Positions 27,287 to 37,458 of a stretch of 62,980 nt of DNA are shown here, in pieces. Under the pieces are notes generated by a model, which saw only the letters and a program-made list of their open reading frames with translations, was not told the origin of the DNA and did not search any database. Origin of the DNA: Verrucomicrobiia bacterium. Lineage in GTDB: Bacteria; Verrucomicrobiota; Verrucomicrobiia; Limisphaerales; UBA11358. The position numbers were made by a program, and so were the translations under genes. How positions within the stretch are numbered: position 1 is the first letter of the stretch; each line of letters starts with the position of its first letter. The stretch is from contig JARLJW010000031.1 of assembly GCA_031290985.1 (NCBI GenBank), positions 1 to 62,980 on the forward strand, read 5' to 3'.

Positions 27287-28678
27287 TTATTGGATGAGTT
27301 CAAAAGTTTCCTCGGGGCATTCGCGGTCTTTGTGGTCGAGCAGGGCGTCGTTGATTTTTTCCATGAGCCGGAGGGCGCCCATGTAGCCGACGCCCGGGAA
27401 ATAGCGGTGGCCCATGCGGTCGAGCACGGGGAAGCCAAAGCGCACGAACGGGATCTTCTCAACATGGGCGATGTATTTGCAGTAGGTGTTGCCGATCAAC
27501 AGGTCCACCGGCTGGTTCTTGATCCATTGATGAAGCGCAAACAAATCGGAGTTCTGTTTGACGATGGCCTCGGGCGCCTGGTCCTTTAAAATCTCCGTCA
27601 CGCGCTGCTCAAAATGGTTTCCGGACGATCCCGTGATGACATAGGCGGGTTTCATGTCCAGTTCCACGAGGAACTGCGTGAGGGCGATGACATGATCCGG
27701 GTCGCCGGCGATGGCCACGCGCTTGCCGTGGAAATATTGGTGCATGTCGCCCATGGCGTCGAGCAGGCGGCCGCGTTCCTCGCCGAGCGTGCCCGGCACG
27801 TCCACGCCGCCGTGGTTGCGGAGTGCGTGGATGAACCGGTCGGTGTTCGTGAGGCCGTAAGGCAGTTCCAGGAGCGCGCAGGGGACATTGCATTTTTCGT
27901 CCAGCTTCTCCGCCGCCGGGTGCGAGGCGAAATGGCCGAGGGCAATCGTGCCCACGCTGTCGCCGGCAGATTTGATCTGCTCGATGGTCGCGCCGCCGCT
28001 GGGAAACATCCGGTAACGCCCATCCTGCGGCAGGTCCAGCACGCCGCTGGTGTCGGGGAACAGGACGGTTTTAACGCCCATCTCCTTGATGATGCGCTTC
28101 AATTCGCGCATGTCGGCGGGATCAATGTAGCCGGGGATGATGTTCAACTGTGGCTCGTCCTTCAACTGCGCCTCGGTTTTGCCGCTGGATTCGGACAGGT
28201 ATTTCACCATGGCCGTGACCATGCTGGCGAAGCCCGTGACGTGCGAGCCGACGAAGCTCGGGGTGTTGGCGTGAATCACCACTTTGCCGGCGGGAATGAT
28301 GCCTTCCTCGGTGGCTTTCTTGATCATCATCGGGATGTCGTCACCGATGACCTCGGACAAACAGGTCGTGTGGACGGCGACGATCTTGGGATCATAGATC
28401 GTGAAAATGTTGGACAGCGCCTGGGTCATGTTGGCCAGGCCGCCGAACACCGACGCGCCTTCGGTGAAGGAACTGCTGGTGGCAACCACGGGCTCCTTGA
28501 AGTGGCGCGTGAGATGGCTGCGATGATACGCGCAGCAGCCCTGCGAACCGTGGCTGTGCGGCATGCAACCGTGGATGCCCAGCGCGGCGTACATCGCCCC
28601 GATGGGCTGGCAGGTCTTGGCGGGATTGATGCGGAGCGCCTCGCGTGGTTTGATTTCAGCCGTAGTTCCGTCGAGCAT
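27287..28678 (-). CDS. nifK: Nitrogenase MoFe protein beta subunit
   Basis: A 463-residue beta subunit. P-cluster ligands are C23 (PAKTCQPIGA), C48 (HGSQGCCAY) and C106 (HTTCLSEVIGDD). It lacks the roughly 50-residue N-terminal extension of Azotobacter-type NifK, so it is the short form found in Clostridium pasteurianum and green sulfur bacteria. This pairs with a long NifD. It lies 29 bp after nifD. Confidence 0.98.
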   Translation of the reverse strand: MLDGTTAEIKPREALRINPAKTCQPIGAMYAALGIHGCMPHSHGSQGCCAYHRSHLTRHFKEPVVATSSSFTEGASVFGGLANMTQALSNIFTIYDPKIVAVHTTCLSEVIGDDIPMMIKKATEEGIIPAGKVVIHANTPSFVGSHVTGFASMVTAMVKYLSESSGKTEAQLKDEPQLNIIPGYIDPADMRELKRIIKEMGVKTVLFPDTSGVLDLPQDGRYRMFPSGGATIEQIKSAGDSVGTIALGHFASHPAAEKLDEKCNVPCALLELPYGLTNTDRFIHALRNHGGVDVPGTLGEERGRLLDAMGDMHQYFHGKRVAIAGDPDHVIALTQFLVELDMKPAYVITGSSGNHFEQRVTEILKDQAPEAIVKQNSDLFALHQWIKNQPVDLLIGNTYCKYIAHVEKIPFVRFGFPVLDRMGHRYFPGVGYMGALRLMEKINDALLDHKDRECPEETFELIQ

Positions 28679-28707
28679 AAAAATATTTGGTTAAAGTTTT
28701 CGTTGTT

Positions 28708-30426
28708 TCAAGCTTCCTCGCCGCCCGCCGCCGCCTTGCGCCAGGCCTTGGCTTCACCATTTTTCTTCGCGCCGCCCAGCTTGGAGGCGTGAACCAGTTC
28801 CACTGAAGCCAGCGGAGCCTTCTCCCACGGCGGCGTGATGTATTTCCAGACTTTCGTGGTGAGCATCCGGTCCACTTCGCGGTAAAAATTCACCGCCCCG
28901 GCGAAGGCGGCATATGGTCCGCTGTAGTCATAGCTGTGCAGTTGCTTGCACGGCACGCCCATTTTTTCGATGACGAACTTGTCCTTGATGCCGGAGCCGA
29001 TGATGTCCGGCTTGTATATTTCGATGAGCTTTTCCATCTCATGATGGGTGATGTCGTCGATGACGAGCGTGCTTTTCTTCATTTCGACCATCATGCCCTC
29101 GTAATCCTTGAAGCTGAATCCGCCGGCCTTGAGCGCTTCCATTTGTTCCGGGGTTTTGGTGGGCTTGAACCGGGCGGGATCGGCCTCGACGTGCAGTTCC
29201 TCGATGTTGCGGGAGTCGGCGTCCACTTTGATCGTCGGCAATACTTTCCGGCCCTCGTAGTCGTCACGGTGCGCAAACTCGTAACCGGCGGAGACGATTT
29301 CCATGCCGATGTCGCGGAACAAATCCTGGTAATGATGGGCCCGGGAACCGCCGACAAACAGCGCGGCTTTCTTGCCCTGATGCCGGGCCTTGATCTCCGC
29401 GCGCACGGGCCGCAACGCGATCATTTCCTGGGCGATGACTTCCTCGACGCGGTCGGTGAGCTTTTTGCTGTCGAAGAATTTCGCGATCTTGCGCAGCGTC
29501 TTCGCCGTGGCTTCCGCGCCGATGAAATTCACCTTGATCCACGGGATGCCGAATTTCTTCTCCATCATCTCCGCGATGTAATTGATCGAGCGATGGCACA
29601 TCACGCCGTTCAGCATGACGGTGTGCGACTTTTTCACCTGATCGTAGCTCACGTCGCCGCTCAAGGTGGAGGTGACATGGATGCCGCACTTGCGCAGCAG
29701 CGTGTCGATCTCCCACGCATCGCCGCCGATGTTATATTCCCCGAGGATGTTCATGTTGAACTCGGCTTCATCGGGCTTGTCGTCCAGGCCGATGATGTTT
29801 TTAAACACGCCGTTGTTGGCGATATGATGGCCGGCGGACTGGCTGACACCTTTGTAACCTTCGCAACTGAAGGCCATCACGTTGATGCCCAGCTCCGCCT
29901 TCATGAGCTTGGCGACGGTGTGAATGTCGTCCCCGATGAGACCGACCGGGCAGGTCGCCAGAATCGCAATCGCCTTGGGTTTGAAGATGGCGTAAGCCTC
30001 GCGGATCGCCTGCGTCAATTTTTTTTCGCCGCCGAAAACAATCTGGTCTTCCTGCATGTCCGTGTTCATGCAGTATTGCAGGTAATTCGTCGAGCCGGCG
30101 GGCGGGCGCACCAGGTTGCGGCGCGACAGCCAGGCGTAAAAGCCGCAGCCGACCGGGCCATGCGTGATCTGCAAAATGTCGTAAATCGGCCCCAGCACGA
30201 CCCCGCGACAGCCGGCGTACGTGCAGCCGCGCTGGGTGATGATGCCGGGAATGGTGCGCGAGTTGGCCCCGATTTCCGGCGGCGTTTCCGGGTCGTTGAG
30301 GATGATTTGCTTGGCGCGTTTCTTCGCGGTTTTGGCGGGATAAATCTTCAGCATCTCCGCTTTTACCGCGGCCGGATCCGGCGCGGCCAAATCCGGCGCC
30401 GTCAAAGTATGAGTAGGTTCGGACAT
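28708..30426 (-). CDS. nifD: Nitrogenase MoFe protein alpha subunit
   Basis: A 572-residue alpha subunit reading from ATG 30426. P-cluster ligands are C73 (AGCRGVVLGP), C94 (GPVGCGFY) and C159 (ATCPVGLIGDD). FeMo-cofactor ligands are C277 (GVMCHRSINY) and H497 (LHSYDYSG). Q196 and H200 of GVSQSAGHH mark the substrate pocket of molybdenum enzymes. It is longer than Azotobacter NifD because of an insertion at about 395-450, the hallmark of the Clostridium/Chlorobium-type enzyme. The C-terminal tail beyond WKYITPPW adds about 40 residues of Ala/Lys-rich sequence. Confidence 0.98.
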   Translation of the reverse strand: MSEPTHTLTAPDLAAPDPAAVKAEMLKIYPAKTAKKRAKQIILNDPETPPEIGANSRTIPGIITQRGCTYAGCRGVVLGPIYDILQITHGPVGCGFYAWLSRRNLVRPPAGSTNYLQYCMNTDMQEDQIVFGGEKKLTQAIREAYAIFKPKAIAILATCPVGLIGDDIHTVAKLMKAELGINVMAFSCEGYKGVSQSAGHHIANNGVFKNIIGLDDKPDEAEFNMNILGEYNIGGDAWEIDTLLRKCGIHVTSTLSGDVSYDQVKKSHTVMLNGVMCHRSINYIAEMMEKKFGIPWIKVNFIGAEATAKTLRKIAKFFDSKKLTDRVEEVIAQEMIALRPVRAEIKARHQGKKAALFVGGSRAHHYQDLFRDIGMEIVSAGYEFAHRDDYEGRKVLPTIKVDADSRNIEELHVEADPARFKPTKTPEQMEALKAGGFSFKDYEGMMVEMKKSTLVIDDITHHEMEKLIEIYKPDIIGSGIKDKFVIEKMGVPCKQLHSYDYSGPYAAFAGAVNFYREVDRMLTTKVWKYITPPWEKAPLASVELVHASKLGGAKKNGEAKAWRKAAAGGEEA

Positions 30427-30487
30427 AAATGTTCCTTTCTGGTTGGTTGTCAGCGGTTGCGCCAAATTCGCCACGGTGGCGGGCGGT

Positions 30488-32417
<1,930 letters not shown>

Positions 32418-32432
32418 GCGAAAACTGGGTGA

Positions 32433-33365
32433 TTAAATCGTGGCCATGATATCCGGCCCGGAAAGCTTGAGCAGCTTTTGAGTTTGGATGTAAATCGCGG
32501 TGGTGACCGCGGGGTCGAGTTTTTTCAACCAGCGCACGGGAATGCCCTGAACGCCGTACAGCGCGCCAGCCAGTTGGCCGGCGAGCGCGCCGGTGGTGTC
32601 GGCGTCGCCGCCCCGGTTGACCACGCGCACCAGGCAGGCTTCAAAGCTGCCGGTGTTGAAAAAACCATCAAAGACCGTTTGCACCGTATCGACCACATAA
32701 CCGCTGGTTTTTCCCGGCCACGGTTTAAAGCCAAAGGCGGGATGGCGGGCAATGAGGTGATCGGCGATTTGATTGCAGGCGGCCTGTTCACCCGCGAGCA
32801 GGAGCCGCCGGGTCATGCGGGCCAGCGCGGCGGTGGCGGCGTCGGATTTGGGATGGTTGTGCGTGATGTGCGCCTGTTCGAGGCTGCGTTCGATGAGCAG
32901 TTCCTCGCTGGCCAGCGAGGCGAGCACGGTGGGGAGATTGCGCATGGCGGCGCCGTTGCCGCCATTTTCATCCGCCGGCGGCGCACATAAGCTGCCATCG
33001 GCAATATAACGGCTGATGCCCCGGCGGCAGGCGTTGCCGATGTCCACCGGGTTGCCGCGCACCCAGGTGACAAACGCATCCGCTATGGCGCGCGGGTTCC
33101 AACCACCGCTGGCGATCAACGCGGACCCCAGCGCGAGCGCCATTTCCGTGTCATCGGTGACGCCCCCCGGCTTCAGGTTCAGCCAGCCGCCACCGATGAT
33201 TTCCTGGTGAATCTGGTAGCGCCCGGCGATTTCGCCCGCCGTCATAAACTCGACGGTCGCACCCAGGGCGTCGCCGATCGCCACCCCGAGAAAAGAACCC
33301 AGAGCCCGATCCAACAGCACAGAGCCTCCCTGAAAACTTGCCGGCTGGTTTGGGAAGCTAATCAT
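32433..33365 (-). CDS. draG: ADP-ribosyl-dinitrogenase reductase hydrolase DraG
   Basis: A 310-residue ADP-ribosylglycohydrolase that removes ADP-ribose from NifH and reactivates it. GVTDDTEMALALGSAL near 75 and NRGGDADTTGALAGQLAGA near 265 supply the binuclear metal-binding Asp and Thr residues. The start at 33365 is favoured because the 25 residues further upstream in frame resemble no DraG and overlap the end of nifA. The gene lies between nifA and draT with short gaps, so the three probably form one operon. Confidence 0.95.
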   Translation of the reverse strand: MISFPNQPASFQGGSVLLDRALGSFLGVAIGDALGATVEFMTAGEIAGRYQIHQEIIGGGWLNLKPGGVTDDTEMALALGSALIASGGWNPRAIADAFVTWVRGNPVDIGNACRRGISRYIADGSLCAPPADENGGNGAAMRNLPTVLASLASEELLIERSLEQAHITHNHPKSDAATAALARMTRRLLLAGEQAACNQIADHLIARHPAFGFKPWPGKTSGYVVDTVQTVFDGFFNTGSFEACLVRVVNRGGDADTTGALAGQLAGALYGVQGIPVRWLKKLDPAVTTAIYIQTQKLLKLSGPDIMATI

Positions 33366-33396
33366 GTTCAGCCCGGTTTGGCAGGTCAAACTGCGG

Positions 33397-34959
33397 TCAG
33401 ACGGCGGCGGCCTCTCCGTGCCGGAAGCGTTTGAAATCAATGCCGAGCCGTTTCACCCGCAAACCCATCTGCCGTTCCGTGAGCCCGAGCTTGCGCGCGG
33501 CGGCGGCCATGTTGCCATCGCCAGCCTTGAGTTCCGCCACGATCATTTCGTATTCCAGCGCGGCGACGGCGGTGTCGAGCGTGCCGCCGCCGGATTTTTC
33601 GGACGCGGCCTTCTTTTGCAGGGTCGGCGGGAGATGATGCGCCTCGATGGAATTGCCCGGCGACAGGAGCACGGCGCGTTCCATGCAATTTTCCAGTTCG
33701 CGCACATTGCCGGGCCAGTGGTAGCTCATCAGCAGGTCAATCGCGGCGGTGGAAATCCGGCGCACGGATTTCTGGTTGAGCTTGGAATATTTTTCCACAA
33801 AATAATCCGCGAGCAGCAGGAGGTCCGACTTGCGGTTGCGCAACGGCGGCGCGTAAATCGGAAACACGTTCAGCCGGTAATAAAGGTCGGCGCGAAATTT
33901 TTCCTGCCCGATCATCTCCTCCAGGTTGCGGCTGGTCGCGGTGAGGACGCGGACATCCACCTTGATGGGCGCATGCCCGCCGACCCGTTCAAACTCCCGC
34001 TCTTGCAAAACGCGGAGCAGCTTGACCTGCGTGGCGGGGGAGATGTCGCCGATTTCATCGAGGAAAATCGTGCCGCCGCCGGCGATTTCAAACCGGCCTT
34101 TGCGCATGGCGATCGCACCCGTGAACGCCCCTTTTTCATGGCCGAACAGTTCGCTTTCGATGATGGATTCCGGAAGCGCGGCGCAGTTGAATTTCACAAA
34201 CGCACGGCCTTTGCGCGGGCTTTGCTCGTGCAATGCGCGGGCGATGAGTTCCTTGCCCACGCCCGATTCGCCACGAATCAAAACGGTCGTCACACTGCCG
34301 GCGACCTGCTCGATGTGGCGGTAAACCGAACGCATGGCATCTGAATTGCCGATCATGTTCGGCGGGCGGAAGCTCGTCTGGATTTGGTGCTGCAGCCGCT
34401 CGTTCTCGCGCTGGAGCGATTCCAGTTTTTCCTGCGCCAGCCGGTGGAAATGCACCGTGTGGGCGATGACATTGGCGATGAGCGAAAGCAGCCGGCGGTC
34501 GGCGGACAGCAGCACCCGGCCATCATGAATCCGCTCCACGCTCAAGGCACCGATGACTTCCGCGCCAAATTTGATGGGCACGCAAATGTAGGCCGCCGAA
34601 GGCGAGCCGGGATCCACCTGCTGTTCCTGCTGCCAGCGGGCTTTCAAGGCCGGCTCCTTGGAGATGTCCGGCACCACGATGGCCTGGCCGGATTCCATGG
34701 CCTGCTTGACCAGTTCCTGGCACGCCAGCAGGTAATCTTGCTGGTTCTGGACGCTGGGCAGGCCCACGGCTTCGCTGATGCTGGACGTGCCGTCCTCGCG
34801 ATTCAGGATGGTGATGGTGCCGCGCTTCATGCCCAGTCCATCCGCCATTTTCAAAAGCACCGGTCGGATGACCTCCCGCAGTTCAAGGCTGCTTTCAAGG
34901 GTGTAGGAGATGTCGAAGAGCAGGCTCAGCTCGTCCACGACGCGGCAACCGCCAGGCAT
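33397..34959 (-). CDS. nifA: NifA, sigma-54 activator of nif genes
   Basis: A 520-residue activator with an N-terminal GAF domain (about 20-170), a sigma-54 AAA+ domain with GESGVGKELI, GAFTGA and GGTIFLDEIGDIS, and a C-terminal HTH (MAAAARKLGLTERQMG). The inter-domain linker lacks the C-x4-C motif of oxygen-sensitive rhizobial NifA, and no nifL is present. The longest frame begins at 35076, but a sigma-54 promoter (35043-35058) lies inside it, so I start at ATG 34959. A GTG at 35031 would be leaderless. This suggests positive autoregulation or control by another sigma-54 activator. Confidence 0.93.
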   Translation of the reverse strand: MPGGCRVVDELSLLFDISYTLESSLELREVIRPVLLKMADGLGMKRGTITILNREDGTSSISEAVGLPSVQNQQDYLLACQELVKQAMESGQAIVVPDISKEPALKARWQQEQQVDPGSPSAAYICVPIKFGAEVIGALSVERIHDGRVLLSADRRLLSLIANVIAHTVHFHRLAQEKLESLQRENERLQHQIQTSFRPPNMIGNSDAMRSVYRHIEQVAGSVTTVLIRGESGVGKELIARALHEQSPRKGRAFVKFNCAALPESIIESELFGHEKGAFTGAIAMRKGRFEIAGGGTIFLDEIGDISPATQVKLLRVLQEREFERVGGHAPIKVDVRVLTATSRNLEEMIGQEKFRADLYYRLNVFPIYAPPLRNRKSDLLLLADYFVEKYSKLNQKSVRRISTAAIDLLMSYHWPGNVRELENCMERAVLLSPGNSIEAHHLPPTLQKKAASEKSGGGTLDTAVAALEYEMIVAELKAGDGNMAAAARKLGLTERQMGLRVKRLGIDFKRFRHGEAAAV

Positions 34960-35042
34960 TGTCGCCGGGCGGTTCTTTTGCGCATCAACTCCCGGACACC
35001 CGGGCAGACATTCATCCAGCAACTTCTTCACACGTAAACTTC

Positions 35043-35058
35043 CGCAAGGCATGTGCCA
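35043..35058 (-). promoter_or_regulatory. Sigma-54 promoter of nifA
   Basis: Minus-strand TGGCACA-TGCC-TTGCG has the full -24 TGGCAC and the -12 TTGC at correct spacing. The predicted start is near 35032. It overlaps codons of the longest nifA frame, which argues against that frame's upstream start. Confidence 0.8.
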
Positions 35059-35540
35059 ATAAAATGAGGTCTTCATGAAGGCTGGTCGGCGATGTGCTTT
35101 AATTCGTCAGCAATTCATTGCCTCCGCCAATTGGAACAGTGTTTGCTTTGTAGCCATCCAAGCTCAGTAAAAAACAATTTTTGGCCGGAGCTGCGAACCA
35201 AAGCACAGGGTTTTTTTGCTTTGTTTTGTTCAAACCGTCCAAAGAGGGACAGGATCGAGCCCCGGTCCGGCGTCCACATCGCCCTCCCAGTTCGACATCG
35301 CCAAGATTGGGCACCGCAGAGTAATTAACACAGGAAATCGGGAGTAGGAGCAAAGTGGATAGTGAAATCTTGTGTAGATGAGTAAAAACAATTCTAACCT
35401 TGTTGTTTTTCTTGCGAATGGTTTATACAAAATCATCTGACTTTTGCTCTATACCTGTTGCATTCACAGTTGAAAAGCCCCGCAAAACAAAGCCTTTCCG
35501 GATGTCGCTTGCCTTTCTGGAAGGGTATTTTCGTTGCTAC

Positions 35541-35563
35541 GGGGTACAATGCCGGTGTACAAT
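35541..35563. promoter_or_regulatory. Paired GGGGTACAATG motif
   Basis: GGGGTACAATG (35541-35551) and GGTGTACAAT (35554-35563), 13 bp apart, about 47 bp left of att copy B. Same layout as at copies A and C. Confidence 0.6.
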
Positions 35564-35609
35564 TCAATTTCAGTCGTCCACTTGATTTGCAAGTGGCTGA
35601 TTTACAAAT

Positions 35610-35651
35610 GGAAGGGTGGCTGAGTGGTTAAAGGCATCTGACTCGAAATCA
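35610..35651 (+). repeat. tRNA-Ser 5'-half, att copy B
   Basis: 42 bp identical to bases 1-42 of the intact tRNA-Ser at 37279, then unrelated sequence. The roughly 120 bp after it, including CAATGACCTAGCTCGGACA, resemble the DNA after att copy A. The two element ends are therefore related. Confidence 0.92.
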
Positions 35652-35765
35652 CATTTAGCGACTTGGACACCGATGGACTGCCTTGTAAATCAATGACCTA
35701 GCTCGGACATCGAGAATTTCAGACTGGCCCAGTTTAGACAATTTTGGCCCCCTTGATCGATGCGC

Positions 35766-35776
35766 GGGGTACAATG
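35766..35776. promoter_or_regulatory. Single GGGGTACAATG motif
   Basis: One copy of GGGGTACAATG on the island side of att copy B, matching in position the pair after att copy A. Confidence 0.5.
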
Positions 35777-35991
35777 GAATCCTTTTCAGAACCTGGCCAA
35801 TCCGCGGTCTTTTGTCTGTTCCGTTTCGATATCAATCCCCAATTTTTTAAGAACCAGTTTGGCCATTGAGCGGCTTTTTTCGTCGGGTGAAACTGGAGGT
35901 ATGAAATTTGCAAATCGCCCTGTGATTTTATCCGCATCAAATTTTTTCTCGTCGCCAAATCCGATGAACTTGCCCTTGTCGGCGCGGAGCA

Positions 35992-36372
35992 TTGGAAAAA
36001 CACGTTGCTGGCAGCCAGCAGCATGGCATGAAATCCGTCGCGCTGACTGACGTTGGCAACCTGCATGGCGCTGTGGAATTCGCGCAGTCTGCAAAGAAGG
36101 CCGGCATCAAACCCATTTTCGGCGCGGAAATCTGCGTGAACGCAAACCCGCTGCTACTCTTTGTTGAAAGCGCGACCGGCTACCACAACCTCAATCAAAT
36201 CCTCTCCCAAACTGCCGAGAGCGTCGAAGATTCGTCCGTGGCCGACCAGCAGCGTCGCCGGCATTCGATAGAAAGTTTCGCCAACCGCACAGACGGGCTC
36301 ATTGCCGTCAGTCCCGACAAGAGCCTTGCCGAACTCTTTCCGAATAGTTTCTACGAACTGGCGACCAAGGAA
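35992..36372 (+). pseudogene. DNA polymerase III alpha (DnaE) PHP fragment
   Basis: The frame reads GMKSVALTDVGNLHGAVEF, then AAKKAGIKPIFGAEICV-like and ATGYHNLNQILSQ segments, which correspond to roughly residues 25-160 of the PHP domain of bacterial DnaE or DnaE2. Neither the usual start (HLHVHS region) nor the polymerase domains are present. It abuts the broken end of the integrase gene head to head, so a deletion probably joined two unrelated fragments of former cargo. Confidence 0.75.
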
Positions 36373-36378
36373 ACAAAG

Positions 36379-37197
36379 TCAGGCCGTCATCCGGTTGTCG
36401 CCTGCCCCGTGAACGACAATCTCCTTCCGATTCCAATCCACGTCCTCCCACTCGACGCGTAAGGCCTCTGAATAAATGCGCATTCCCCCGTAGGCAAGGA
36501 ATTCAACCAAATCTCCGACACGGTCACTCCATGCCCCGCTTTTAGTGCGTATGTTCACAACCAACTCCTTGAACTGTGACGGTTCCGGCAGATGCAGGTG
36601 CTTTTGCTTTGCCTTCACCCGCTTAAGTTCGGAAGCGGGATTCTCAAATACCACACCGCCGTTGGCCTTGTGCGTCCTCAAGCCGACGTCAATCACCTGC
36701 CGCAGTGTCCCTATGGTGTTGTTGAAATAATGGCTGTCAATTTCGTCGTTGAGTTCCGCCGCCCATGACTTGCAGGCGCTCAACGAAATCTCATCCAGCC
36801 GCAATCCCCAAAGCTCCGGCCAGGTCGTTTGAATCTTTTGAAGGCATGTGCGCCGGTATTCCTTGCTGCGCGGTTTGATGGTGGTGTCGTTTTCAAGATC
36901 CTTCTTGAACCACTCCACTGCCTCGGTGAATTTCGGCGGGTCCACCTTGTTGCGGTTTTCCCTGTTCTCCTTCAGGAAATCGTTCAGCTTCAATTGTGCG
37001 GTGGTCCAAACCGTTGTCTGTAGACTTTGCCGGACGGCTTTTCTGCCGATTTTAACTTTCCCAAAGTAATTTCCGCTGATAACGTATTGGAGCAGATGCG
37101 GCACTTTCGGAAACGAGCGCCACTTGCCATCCTTGGACAAGTGCTCCTCGCGTTTCCGAGAACTAGGCTGTTTATCCCGTAAGGCCTGCACAACCAA
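36379..37197 (-). pseudogene. Tyrosine recombinase (integrase), C-terminally truncated
   Basis: 272 residues from a TTG start. The N-terminus (FPKVPHLLQYVISGNYFGKV) is followed by a SAM-like core-binding domain (FTEAVEWFKKDLENDTTI near 85) and the start of the catalytic domain, with LVEFLAYGGMRIYSEALRVEW near 232 supplying the first catalytic Arg. It stops after VVHGAGDNRMTA, so the KxxHxxR block and the nucleophilic Tyr are missing and it cannot be active. It reads away from the intact tRNA-Ser, with its start 82 bp from it, the usual position for an integrase that recognises that tRNA. Confidence 0.88.
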
Positions 37198-37320
37198 AAT
37201 TTACGGGGTACAATGGCGGGGTACAATGAAAAAGTTGAGCCTTGAAATGCGTCTGTAAGTGGTTGAAAATAAACGGCTGGAAGGGTGGCTGAGTGGTTAA
37301 AGGCATCTGACTCGAAATCA
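37050..37320 (+). repeat. 271-bp direct repeat, right copy
   Basis: Partner of 18318-18588. It contains the integrase 5' end, the perfect motif pair and the 5' half of the intact tRNA-Ser. Confidence 0.8.
37205..37228. promoter_or_regulatory. Perfect paired GGGGTACAATG motif
   Basis: Two exact copies of GGGGTACAATG (37205-37215 and 37218-37228), 13 bp apart, between the integrase start and the intact tRNA. This is the best-preserved pair and probably binds recombination proteins. Confidence 0.65.
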
Positions 37321-37368
37321 GAAGTACGGGTAACCGTACCGTGGGTTCGAATCCCACCCCTTCCGCCA
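37279..37368 (+). tRNA. tRNA-Ser (anticodon CGA)
   Basis: A complete 90-base serine tRNA including CCA. The acceptor GGAAGGG pairs with CCCTTCC, the anticodon stem TCTGA/TCAGA holds the loop CTCGAAA with CGA at 37313-37315, a long class II variable arm (GTACGGGTAACCGTAC region) follows, and the T arm contains GTTCGAATC. Its first 42 bases are duplicated at 18547 and 35610. Because the element lies on its 5' side, the present 5' half and promoter were supplied by the element. Confidence 0.97.
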
Positions 37369-37458
37369 CTTTTTAATGCTCAATCGTTCAGATTACCAAT
37401 CACGTTCATAACTGCCGACGAAGAGGCCCCGGGTTAGTTTCTATAGTATGGCGCGGAA

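Larger units (their letters stand above)
34960..35985. other. Right end of the nif unit, no intact gene
   Basis: About 1 kb without a recognisable complete gene. It holds the nifA promoter, AT-rich DNA, a GGGGTACAATG-type motif pair (35541-35563), the second tRNA-Ser half (35610-35651), a single motif copy (35766-35776) and a minus-strand open stretch (35786 to about 35990). The latter ends SMAKLVLKKLGIDIETEQTK and looks like the tail of some protein, but I cannot name it. No integrase lies directly left of this tRNA half, unlike the other two copies. Confidence 0.6.
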
